Below, piece by piece: positions 1 to 10,714 of a DNA stretch of 64,000 nucleotides. The DNA lies in the NCBI GenBank assembly GCA_005765155.1, contig VCCP01000008.1, positions 1,736,001-1,800,000 of the forward strand, read 5' to 3'. Below the pieces are notes generated by a model that saw only the letters and a list, made by a program, of their open reading frames with translations, was not told the origin of the DNA and ran no database searches. The position numbers and the translations under genes were made by a program. How positions within the stretch are numbered: position 1 is the first letter of the stretch; each line of letters starts with the position of its first letter. The DNA comes from Zelopaecilomyces penicillatus. Its lineage: Eukaryota; Ascomycota; Sordariomycetes; Hypocreales; Pseudodiploosporaceae.

Positions 1-1190
1 CCGCAAGGCCACGTGGCCCTCCTCCAACAAACAAACACATCAGACAACGGGGGTGCAGAATGAAGTGAGTTTGGATGTGAAGAAACCGTTTCCCATAGAA
101 GTTAGTGTTGGGAGTGGAAAGATAGGTTGTAAACATCAAGACATACCCATTGACGGGGTTCTAAAAAACATTTTTTTGCCTATGTAAACCTTGTTTCCTA
201 GCGTATCATCTATCTCTATGTATGTCGAAACGTAGCCGTCGTATTCTCCGCTGTGGCCGCATCAGTATGTAATGCTATATAAAAACACTCAAAATTGTTC
301 TACGTATACCAAAGCGCGGACATTGGGTTGAGCTTCCACTGTGGTGGAGATGAATGACCCGACAATGCGATGCAAATTATCTTGATGGAGTTAATATTAG
401 GTCTAGAATGAATATCACGCTACTCAGCAAGGGATATCTTTCACGTCAATATAAAATACACATTGAGGACATTATTAACTTCACACGCCAAGTGCTTGCT
501 CTAGTATTCTTTATCAACTGTTTTTATTGCTGTCTATGTACAAATAGGACGACAATCAACCACCTCCATGAACCACCAGCCATAATGCTCGAGGTGCACA
601 AGAGAACGGCGCCATCTTGCCATTGGTACACAACTGGAACCCTCATAACGAACAACTATCCATACACCTACTCCATCAACTCTTTACCAACAATATGTTC
701 TAATATCCCGGATAGAAAACACCAACGCCAGTTTTGGGGTAAACGACCCGGCAACCAGCCACATCTCCAAACAAAAAAGGTTAAGAATATTAAAGATAAA
801 AAACACCCCACTGCACCAAGAGTGGATGGCCCAAGATATACATGGCAAGAAATAGTCGGGCCAGCACTAGTCATAGTGTTCATGGGCATCAGGGTGAAAA
901 AAGAAATAGCGGGGTTCAGTAGCCAACGGCAGAGGGGTTTTCAAAAAGGCGCGCGTCGAGGTGTTATGTATTAGGAAAAGAGATCAGAAACGGATGAAGG
1001 CGAACGTCAACGCAAGATGGACCGAGTTGACTTGCTGCTTCAACAATATCGCAACAGACTCCATCCCAATAAAACATAAACAGTCGTCCCGGAGGGTATC
1101 GAAGTGTATAAATGAAAAAAAACGTGGGAAAAAGGAAATGGTAGAGATGGCAAGGTTTAAATGGCAAGGAAATATAAGGCGTTTAGATCA
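1..1190. other. Left-edge intergenic / UTR sequence
   Basis: No convincing gene is visible. The open frames here (for example 354-974 on the plus strand) have AT-rich, irregular composition and resemble no family I know. The last few hundred bases probably hold the 3' UTR of the minus-strand MSB2 gene that ends at 1191. Confidence 0.5.
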
Positions 1191-3428
1191 TCAGTTCCAG
1201 CCAAGAGAGTTCTCAGTGGCAATTGGGGCCGAAATATTGGCTGTTCGTGCAGAGCTGCCGTGGCTGCCATCACTACCGTGGCTGTAGCGGCCTCCGGCCA
1301 TGCCACCATAGCTTGACATGTCACGGCTGAGCAAGGCGCCGCCCATCAAGGGAGGGCTGGCACCGTTGTACCTCATCTCAGACGAAGACTCGCTGCCGAC
1401 GACGGAGCTCGAGCGGCGGTGAGACTGCTTCTTGCGCTTGTATCGTCGAGCAACGATGAACATGGCCGCACCATACATGGCACTGAGGCCAATGGCGCCA
1501 ACGGCAATGCCAGCTACAGTAGCCTTCTGCTTGGGGGTTCGGCCACCTTGATCATTTGAATCAAAGGTATCGTCACCAGAATCAGCCTTTGGCGGCGCAC
1601 CTCCACCACTGGTGGGACCACCCTCCTTGATCCTGCCCAAGATATCGACCTTGGGGTTGATCAAGTTGGTCAGATCTCGGACAAGCTTGTTGGCGTTGTT
1701 GTAGATGGCCGAGTTGGGTGCCCAAAGATCCATCTGAAGCTTGTCCACAAGGGTTTCAGGGTAGTGCAGCATCGCAATAGTGGTCACGTAGCCCCACTCT
1801 TCCCGGGTATCGAGCGGCTCCAGCTGGGAGATTTGAACCTTGGCAGCATCAAAGCCACCGGCATCAGCCAGGGCTTGAGGAAGGAATGCAAAAATCTGGG
1901 CGGCAGCGAGTGTGTTGCCGGCTACGAAGACATAGTTGAGAGGGGAGAGGAAACCAATCTGGATGAGCTTCGTACCCTTGGGCGCAGGCTTGTCGGGATC
2001 ATCCGGCCGAATGACCGTGGGGATGTTGGTGGGCAGAGACTTTGACTTGCTGGCAGTAGACTGCTCCGTCGGTGCTGAGAACGTCATGGTCGTAGGCTCA
2101 ATCACAATCGTCGTAGGTAGCCAGTCTAGAGAATTGGTAAATGTGGCAGTGGGTCGAAGGCTAGTCACGGGTGCCCGGGATGTCGTCGGTTCAGATGTGG
2201 TGATGGCGGTAGTCGTGGGTGTCGACACGGGAAGCGTGGGGGGTGCCACTGACGAAGTGGTGACAGTGGCGGTTCCATTATCAGTAGAGGTTGTGATAAT
2301 GGCCGACGTCAACGGCAAAGTCGTGGTTGGTGGAACAGGAGACGTGATATTAGTGACAGGAATATCAGTGGGGATTATCGTGGGCGGACCGGTTGTCACG
2401 GGAGGAGCAATGCTTGTGGAATTGCCATTGGGGATACTCGGGAGTTCAGTGCTGGTGGTGACAGGAACCCCAGTAGGAGACTCTGTAGGAGGCTCTGTAG
2501 GAATTTCCGTCGGCAATGAAGTTGGGGGGGTGGTAGGGATCTCCGTGTCAGTGGTTGTAACATTAGCCGTGGCAACGGGAGGAATCTCGACGCTAATGCT
2601 CGGCGAGAGAATACCAGTTCCAAGGATTGTTGAGGGCAACAAGGGAGGTAGTATGCCTGTCGGCTCGGGTGTTTCTTCCAGCTCAGATGAGGTTGTTGAG
2701 CTCGGTTTGCTTGGTGTCGACTCAGGCGTAGTGGGCTCAGGCGCAGCAGACTCAGTTGTCGGTGCAGATGTGGACACGGGTGAAGACACAGGCGAAGTCG
2801 TTGTCTCAGGATCCGGAAGAATCAAGGTGAGGATAGGATCCAAGATACCGCCAGGTTTTGTCGTCGTCTCATCAATGGCAGTCGTAGTGATGGGGTCTGA
2901 CTCGACCGGAGTCGTGGTGACGGGAACAGTCGAGTTTCCCACAGCAGTGTCGGGACTAGTAGTTGCCTTGGTTTCAAAGTCGGTGGGACTCGTCTCAGGG
3001 ACAATGATGCCCGTGGGGGCAATCACAATCGGCTCTTCGGTTGATGTTGGTGGTATTCTCGATTTAGGTGACGTGTTGATCCTGGGACGACCGCTTCCGC
3101 TACCCGGGGTAGGTGTGACAATGACGGTGAAGTGCTTCACAATGGTCGTCACACTGGGCTTCCTTGTCGTCGTCGTCGTCGTGGCGCTGTCTGTATCATC
3201 ACCAATGATTTCGGAAATGAGATCGTCAAACAGACCCCTCCTTGATGTTGACGAGCTGTCTGGTGTATTCTCCGGCACTGGCAAAGTGTCTGCGCTGGTA
3301 ATTGTTGTGTTGAAATACTGGCGCTTGACCTTGTGCGGGTAATAGATGCGAGGTCGCTCGGGTTCAGAGGCAACAACCGACGTAGCCAGGGTCAACGCCG
3401 CAGCGACGGCCAACGATTTGGCGTACAT
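1191..3428 (-). CDS. MSB2: Msb2-type signalling mucin, plasma-membrane sensor
   Basis: This is a single-exon 745-residue protein. Residues 1-20 form a signal peptide (basic start, then Ala/Leu-rich core ending VVAS). Residues about 60-470 are a Ser/Thr/Pro-rich mucin region that should be heavily O-glycosylated. Residues about 486-635 carry the conserved Msb2 ectodomain with the IQIGFLSPLNYVFV motif. A single membrane span lies at about 636-660, followed by RRYKRKK as stop-transfer. The 85-residue cytoplasmic tail ends in ISAPIATENSLGWN, a C-terminus I recall from filamentous-fungal Msb2 proteins. In the family, Msb2 acts with Sho1 upstream of the Ste11-Ste7-MAPK cascade for surface sensing, invasive growth and osmotic responses, and its ectodomain is shed. 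The start is the only ATG that gives a signal peptide. A long plus-strand open frame opposite the repeats is a shadow. Confidence 0.93.
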   Translation of the reverse strand: MYAKSLAVAAALTLATSVVASEPERPRIYYPHKVKRQYFNTTITSADTLPVPENTPDSSSTSRRGLFDDLISEIIGDDTDSATTTTTTRKPSVTTIVKHFTVIVTPTPGSGSGRPRINTSPKSRIPPTSTEEPIVIAPTGIIVPETSPTDFETKATTSPDTAVGNSTVPVTTTPVESDPITTTAIDETTTKPGGILDPILTLILPDPETTTSPVSSPVSTSAPTTESAAPEPTTPESTPSKPSSTTSSELEETPEPTGILPPLLPSTILGTGILSPSISVEIPPVATANVTTTDTEIPTTPPTSLPTEIPTEPPTESPTGVPVTTSTELPSIPNGNSTSIAPPVTTGPPTIIPTDIPVTNITSPVPPTTTLPLTSAIITTSTDNGTATVTTSSVAPPTLPVSTPTTTAITTSEPTTSRAPVTSLRPTATFTNSLDWLPTTIVIEPTTMTFSAPTEQSTASKSKSLPTNIPTVIRPDDPDKPAPKGTKLIQIGFLSPLNYVFVAGNTLAAAQIFAFLPQALADAGGFDAAKVQISQLEPLDTREEWGYVTTIAMLHYPETLVDKLQMDLWAPNSAIYNNANKLVRDLTNLINPKVDILGRIKEGGPTSGGGAPPKADSGDDTFDSNDQGGRTPKQKATVAGIAVGAIGLSAMYGAAMFIVARRYKRKKQSHRRSSSVVGSESSSEMRYNGASPPLMGGALLSRDMSSYGGMAGGRYSHGSDGSHGSSARTANISAPIATENSLGWN

Positions 3429-4129
3429 GATTGTGATGAATTGATTTGTCGTCGTGAAGGAAGGTGCGGATTCGTAATCGCCGGTCCGAGAAAAGTGAAG
3501 GTAAAAATGTTTGTTATAAATGCAAAGCAGTATATACTTTTAAATGGTTAGCTTTGTAGTGAGATTCGTGTATAATGCAAGAATTGTGGTGTGAGACTCA
3601 CTGTTCAAGCAAGAGCAACGAATGTAATTGACAATAATGTCAACGAGGGTAGATCCTGTTTGCGTTGACGAGTTAGTCTATGCTACTTATTTCATTTTCT
3701 ACAGATGCACTATTGTCCTGTAGACACTGCCAATCTGCATAACTAGCTATGCGTCGTCGAAAGACAAGCCGACACACAGCTAACGAGCGCCAGAAACTCG
3801 CGGGCGGATGCCTCGGGTTTGTATCTCCCAACATTTCCCCTCACTTGACGTAAATCACCATAGATAAACTCACTTTGTACGTGTTGTCGTAGTTTTGTAA
3901 TTTAAGAATAATCGCAATCGGAAATAAAAAAGAGTGACTCGATATAAATAATCGTCAATGTGTTTCCTTCACCGTGATGTCGTGATGATCGCTCAAGCTC
4001 CGCATCCGTCGCAAAAGAACGTCGTCGAGGGCCCTCTTTCTTCTTCTTCGTCTTTCTTCTAGAGTCGTCGTCCACGCATGGAGAATGGTACGTGTACCTT
4101 CGAAAACCGAAAAGTGAAATCCAAAAAAA

Positions 4130-4560
4130 GAAGGGTCGTCAACGAGCGCAGACGGGCGCTGTTGAGAGGGGGGTCGGAAAGAAAGAAAGAGACCACGTCT
4201 GTCGAAGGAACGCGATGGGGCGGCGGTGGGAAGGAAAAAGAGGGTGGGAGATGGTTAAAACGAGAGGATGGGGGTGGTGGTGGTGGATGGGATATTGGGG
4301 GGAGGGGGGGTTAGAAAACGGACGAAAAGACGAAAATGGAAATGAGAGACGGCGGGAGGGAAACACGACAGCAACAAGGGGAACCAGTAGTGTGTAAGGG
4401 TGTGTGTGAGTGGGTGTGGCAGGGCAGGGGGGGGGGCAGCAAAACGAGGCAGCGGAGATTCAGAATGAAGGGGATTGTACCTAGAGATGGAACCTGGAAG
4501 GGTGGGAGGAACGAGGTTAGCGCATCCATGCGCTGGAGACGTGCAGCAGCAGAAGCGGCG
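4130..4560 (-). promoter_or_regulatory. Strand-biased C/T-rich tract upstream of MSB2
   Basis: Over roughly 430 bases the plus strand is strongly purine/G-rich (runs of GGGG, GGTGGTGG, GAAAGAAAGA), so the MSB2 sense strand is C/T-rich. Filamentous-fungal promoters often have such pyrimidine tracts just before the transcription start. If so, MSB2 would carry a 5' leader of about 0.7 kb. The G-rich strand could also form quadruplexes. This is inferred from composition only. Confidence 0.35.
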
Positions 4561-6902
4561 GCGACGGCGGCGGGCGGCGGGTGAACGGCCACCTACAACT
4601 ATTGACCTCCATTCTTGGTAGGCTATCTCACAGTAGCTCAGGTAGATAGGTTGCGAGGTATTAGCGGCTGTTAGTGGTGGGTAGCACTGTAACAGGCAGT
4701 TCGACGACGACCTGAAGCCACCTCACACACACCCAGGCGAGCAAGACGGCAGGCTTCTCTCCCCCCATCTTCCCATCTCTCTCTCTCATCTCCCTATCTC
4801 AGCGAGACCTGGCACAACAAAGAAACCCTTGGCCTGGGGGGGAGGCTGCGACCGACTGGGCTTGGCCCGTTCGTCAACACCATGCACCCATATTCTGGTG
4901 GCGGTGCGTGTGGGCTCGAATGTTACTCAACGGTTGGACGCCTGGCGCGCTTTGCACACTGCAGCACGCACATGACTGGGTACCGTTGCATGTACTGCAC
5001 AGCGGTGCGGATACAGCCGCCGCAACGGGCAGCTACTCCCGCCCAGCGTGCGTGACCCAGCGTATTTCCAAGTACCGTCTGTTGACAGTACAAGTCTTGG
5101 GCTACATGTTCCAACAGCATCGAATACCCCTTCCTCGCCCTTAACCGTATTTCCACCTGAGTCCTATGCCTTGCTTTCCGGCGGTGCTCTGCAGCCATCA
5201 ATGCGCCCCTCGTCTTGTCTTGCCTTTGCACCACACACACAACACACACACACACATCACCTGTATATCGTACAAAGATGCGGCGCACAGGACGTGGATG
5301 CTCAGCCTATGCCCTTTTTCGTACATACAAGCTGCGCCGCCCGTCCCGGAGCCTGAGGGATGATGACTTGGATCTCAACAGACAGACTTGACAGACAAGT
5401 CTTGCTTGTTAGGTGTAAGGAGCCTTTTGCTTCTCCTCGTCAGCAGTATCCTGCCCTGTAAATTGCAGGGCAGCCTACACGGGGTGCCCAGCAACGCCCC
5501 GTACGTCCCAAGGGCACAGGAGACAGCATCTCAGGAATCTTACAGGAGGAGGAGGAGTCAAAGTCATCCTCGTTCCCTCATTTTGGCTGATTTGCCTTGT
5601 GCCCCATATTATTACCTATAGTAGTTGTAGGAACGGGCTCGTAATTGTCCGGGTATTATTATTATGACTTTGTTGTTGAGGGATTTGAGCCAGACCAGGC
5701 GAGGCGAGGCGAGACGAGCTTCTGGGAAATTGCAACAGCTCAAAGCGGTCTTGTGCCTGGGGCGGTTGGTCCAGGGCCCCGACATCGACATGCGTTGCTG
5801 CTGGCGGCTCACAGCTGGCAAAGGTCCGTGGGCAGTCCATCCATCCCATTACCTTTGTTCCTGGCAGGAGGCTGTGAATGCCGTTCTAGGGGGCCTGGTC
5901 CTTTTTCCTCCATGCCATTGGGTGTACCGTACAGATAAACGAGACTTGGTAGACCATAGCAAGTGACTTATTCTTCCTTGTTGAAATAGGACAGAAAGGT
6001 CGCGGCAGCTCAAACATCTCAAAGTATCTCTCAAACGCTAGACTAGTCAAGCAAGCTCTTCATCATACAATGCTGTCAATTCCAGGCACGAGGCGCAAGG
6101 CACCAGGCACAGGAATACAGTGAAACCCCACCAAGGCAGACCTCATTGGCTAAGGACTGTTTCTCGGCCACGCTACATGAGGGGCCTTCGACGGCGCTAC
6201 GCGGTACGTACCTCGAGGTTTTTTAAATAGCACAACAACCCTTGCGCCTTATTAGTGCGCTGCCCAATAGCCTTCTGGTGCGGCCGCTAAGGTAAGCTGG
6301 CTCCACGTTTTGCAGGTTATCCGTTCTTGGGTACAAGATCTCTCTGCAAGCTTTCGTTCATGGCGTCTTTGGCGTGCATCGAGTTGACGAGCTTTTTTCT
6401 TTTTGTTCTTTTCGCTTCTTCGTCCATGCGTGTCACGTCACGACACCGCCGATCAACCGGTTGATTATTCATGCACCTCTTGCCTTTTTTCCACTTTCTT
6501 CTTTTTCTCTTGTCAACGTGGAGTAGGGGAAACCCATCAATCAACCCACCTTAATAATAGCTCAACCGTGTTATCAAAGTAAGAAAAACTCCGGTTCTGC
6601 GTGCCAGTCATGTTAACAGCCTCGGTAATTACCTACTTGACACCAAATGCACCTTGGGTAGGTAGGCAGGCAGGTAGGTACTTGGACCCAATACTTGCAT
6701 CCTCCAACCACCAACAATCATAATAATGGGCTACACAAGGAGGGAGGAAAACAAGGATTTTTGGTGCGAGCGCACAGTCCTGTAATATTGGCCAAATAGC
6801 CGCGGGGAAGCACAACTGCATCCAACAAAGCACTTTTATTGCTTCTTGTATTTCCTGCATGCTTGTGCCGATATCTGCGGCCATTGCGCGAACCATTGAT
6901 TC

Positions 6903-6903
<1 letters not shown>

Positions 6904-6937
<34 letters not shown>
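6904..6937. repeat. (TG)17 microsatellite
   Basis: This is an uninterrupted TG dinucleotide run of about 34 bases in the gene-poor region upstream of MSB2. Its length should be polymorphic between strains. Confidence 0.9.
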
Positions 6938-6941
<4 letters not shown>

Positions 6942-9183
6942 TCTTTCGTGTGCCTGCCTTGATTCCAGTTGAAGATATTGAAATGCTGGGCATGCTTCAT
7001 CAGCTCAGTTCAGCTCAGCTAAGCTAAGCAATAATTCGATCCTCCATCCACCGCTGCGCCAGATTGTGGAAATTAACAAGGAAAGAAAACCTGGTGAGAG
7101 GACAAAGACTCAAGATGCCCCATTCCGACTCCATCGCCCGTCATCACCACTAATTAACCCGTACCTGCGCCTGTGCCTGCATCTGTGCCTGTGCTGTGCT
7201 GGAGGCCATCCATCCTATTGACCTCTACTAAACACTCCAGGCCTGGTCAGTGCCTTTGAAGGTTGCTGGTGGCTGGCCAGATGCAGAGGGCCCTGGCTGC
7301 AAACCCCTGGCGCCAGGGGCTCCAGTGGACACTTCAGTGGTCAGTGGGCGTCGAGTAGCGGCCAGGGCCAATGGGCGGCGGCGCCACCTGCCTTAGCGTG
7401 TCTCGAGCTTGGCTCGGCGTTGGGCCTTTAATATCACCAAAATTTCCCATCTGCTGGGGGGAGTCAGTTGCTTGTCATCATCATCCATCGTGGTGGTCCT
7501 TGTTTGCTCCCAAAAATGCTTTCCCCCAGGCTGACTGGGCCCGCAGTGTAACCTCAACAGGTGCGACTCCAACCCTCTTCCCGCTTGCTTCAGGTCGGCC
7601 GCCGCCGTCGCCGCAATGACATGACTCTCTGTCTGTCCTTCAGACGTCCGTTCGTCACAGGGCTCTCACCGTTGCAGTGCAGTCTTGGATCGCTGCTCGG
7701 CACCTCATCTGAGTGTGTCTGATCTAATGAATCGATGTGATCGATGGTTGTTCTCCTTATCGAAACCGAAACGCTGCTACGGAGAATTAATGGCTACTTT
7801 GCCTGCTCATAGTCGTGTTTGTTGGTTGTGCTGGTGCAGTTCAAAACATTTGGTGAATATGGCGGATGGATTTGGTTTGCTGTTCGAACGCCACTGGAGC
7901 TATTACTGGATGGATTCCACGTGCTGGCTATGCGTGGTTCTGGTACGAACTGCCTCCACTCCATGTTCCAGATACAGTACAAAGGCGCGTACAGGCTCAT
8001 CCAGACAGACCGATAACATCTGCAGACATCACATCCAACAGGCGCGTCCATGGTATGCGCTGGCAACTCATACAATGCGAAACCCGTAATAACCCTTCAC
8101 ACCAGACATGCCGTCAAACAAACCAAACCGCTCAAGATGCCGCCTTGTTCACCCCCCAGCATCCTGACTGGCTCTGTCCCCGCATAGGGTATGCAGATCA
8201 AATGATCAAGCAGCAGTCACTCAAACAAACCACTTCTCAGGAACCAAATCCTTCTACCACCCACCTTGTGGACATGTGAACTAAATGAATACCTGCCTTT
8301 TACTCCATTCTCCTTCTTCTTCTTAACCCAATACTACCCACCCACCCTCCACAGCCCACATCACCAGTCCAGTCACATTCACATTAGGCTCAACCACGCA
8401 TTACGATCCTCCGCTCCGCTCAAATCGCTTCATGTTCCGGTCAACCACCCACCCTTCTAGACACTTCTGATGCGACTGGTACTAAAAAAGCTCCTGTCTC
8501 AAAAACCCCCTAGACCTTGATTTTTTTACCGAAGCCCGTCTTTTCCCTTCTTAGGGTACGACCTAGAACAACTTTTCTCCCAGAATAATAAAACCCCGTG
8601 CGTAGCGAGACATGCCCCAAGCTTGAGATTGTCTCTCTTGAACGTCGATGCCGGGTACGGATGGTAGCACTGGTTGGCCTCTCTCTCTCTCTTTCCACTG
8701 CCTTTGAAACAAAGACATCCTAGTATACCTACCTAGTCTCCCGTCCACGGGAGAAACGAAAGCCAAAGCATTGATGTTTTTGTTGTTTGCGGTGCTTGCT
8801 TCCTCTTTCCATGTCCTTTCCCCCTTTGTATGCCTCTCACATGATGGAGAGGGGGTTAATTAGGCCACTTCCATGGAGGTGACGGGAGTACGGTGCTCAT
8901 TGGTGGGACCTCCAGCCGTGTATATTGCGGTTTCGTTTTGTCGCCCGATGGGTTCGTTTCTCATGCAGTTGAGACAACCACCAAGAGCTAGACTTGGCGC
9001 TTTAACCCCCCTTTACCCCCGCTCCCCTTACATCGGCATTCGTCGTCCCATCGCATCACCCAGTGACAAAGGCTGATTCCACCTACTACGTATGTACGTA
9101 TGTAAACCCCAAAATATGATACATGTTCGCAGCTTTGACCATAGACTGCCCAGCAACGATGATACTCAGGCCTACATACACGC

Positions 9184-9210
9184 AGAGAGAGAGAGTGTGT
9201 GTGTGTGTGT
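9184..9210. repeat. Compound (GA)n(GT)n microsatellite
   Basis: A short GA run passes directly into a GT run, in the same gene-poor stretch as the TG repeat at 6904. Confidence 0.8.
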
Positions 9211-10714
9211 AAGAAGCACCATAGAATTTCCCATATTTATCATTGATCCAGGCTACTCCTGAGAATATGCTCTTCTCAAGTGCATGAATGAATCGCCGGA
9301 AAATAGTCCCCCAACGCAGATGCAAGTCAACGTCAGCACCGTCAAACCTAATGTTCTGTAACTACAAAAAAAAAACCCAGGCCTTGCCTCAGGAATGCAA
9401 CGAATGCACCTCGAGGAACTCCCGCTGCAAACTGCGCCTCACCCGGGGGAAACGGCACGGACAGGCGGGCGGACGGGCGCATTACCCATTGCTCAATGCT
9501 GCTTGTTTCGGGTATTCCAAAAAACCAAAGTTTGTTTTATCTCCTCCCCTTTCCATATTTCCTTGCTTTCCAGGTTTGTTTTTTTCCTTTTTTCCTGTTT
9601 TTTGTCTCTTGAACGTATTTATTTTTGTTTTACATCCGTTCCGTCGGTATCAGGTAGGACAAAAATTCGAAGAAAAATATTAATTAGCAACAGTCCAACC
9701 CAACAAAAACAAACGTAGAGTTTTATATCCCTCCCCAATCACCACGTCAACTCTAGGACCCTTGCGCTGCCCAAGTCTGAGACATCGCGTGGCCCATTTT
9801 TGCATATTGCCTCTGGCCTTTTGCCAAGGGAAGGGGAAGGGGGACTTTGAGAAGCAAAATGAAAATAATAAAAAAAGCAACATGTTTGAGACACTCCAAA
9901 GACTCGGCAGAGGCAATCGGGGTCCATGTGCTGTGCCCGTTGTAAACTGTGCAACTAAAGTATCACGCTATACATTTCAGTATGTTCAATTACTCCATCT
10001 ACACAGTAAAAAGTGTAAACTTGGCTATATGTGTTTTTACTCGTGCCATCCCTTTCATTCAGCTCCGTCTATGTTGGTTGGTGTAAAGGTGACGAGTCGT
10101 AAGTCTGTCTCATCGGGTTTGGGTTGTGGAAATGCCTACCCTAAAGTGATGGGTCTCGCCTCCATGATTTTGACCCAATGCCTTTGAGAGTCTTGTAAAC
10201 AAAATAATTGTATACGGGGGACAAGGCATAATATTCACAGCTCTTTTTACAGAATTAGTGTGATCCTGGGTAGATGGCTATTTACGAGAGTGAGTGTAGT
10301 TTTAGTTATTGCTGTTGAGGTTAAACATCAGTCTACACGTACCTACTCTAAACATCGTCATCACCACGAATGATAACGTCATCGTCATCAACAAGAACTA
10401 ATCTTGTACGTCTTTTGGTAATATTACTTTTAATCTGTAGATAAACTCTATAGTCACCTCAATATGACCCATTATTTTTCATTTCCAGCAAGAGGTCAGC
10501 CGACCGCAATGCCACCTCTTTCATCAATTATCTTTTGTAGACATGTATATCCAAAACCCGAGGAAACACCTCAAAACAAGCCATTATATCCACCTTGGAA
10601 ACAATCCACCTAAGACTCGTTGCAAAACTAGTCCAAGAATCTTGGAAGTGGATGCCTCTTATATCCTAGGAAAGAAAAAAAACATGTCAAAAAGTGAAGA
10701 CGCTGAATACCCCT

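Larger units (their letters stand above)
3429..10714. other. 7.3-kb gene-poor region upstream of MSB2
   Basis: I find no open frame with recognisable protein character on either strand and no set of splice sites that links exons into one. The sequence holds G-rich/C-rich tracts, dinucleotide repeats, and pyrimidine-rich stretches that look like fungal leaders (plus strand at about 4755-4800 and 8280-8400; minus strand at about 4130-4560). The part next to MSB2 must include its promoter and 5' UTR. The rest could carry a non-coding transcript, an extended regulatory region or an orphan gene with several introns that I cannot resolve. Confidence 0.5.

Noticed and set aside
354..974. 206-codon open frame at the left edge
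   Set aside because: Composition is irregular, there is no motif, and the overlapping frames on both strands are equally open. Probably chance in AT-rich DNA.
1936..3342. 468-codon plus-strand open frame opposite MSB2
   Set aside because: It is the antisense of the Ser/Thr/Pro repeats. Its Val/Gly-rich composition follows from reverse-complemented ACC/CCT/TCC codons, while the minus-strand protein has a signal peptide, membrane span and family motifs.
7371..8279. Overlapping plus-strand frames upstream of MSB2
   Set aside because: Several frames overlap with no conserved pattern, Cys/Trp-rich random composition and no consistent splice sites.
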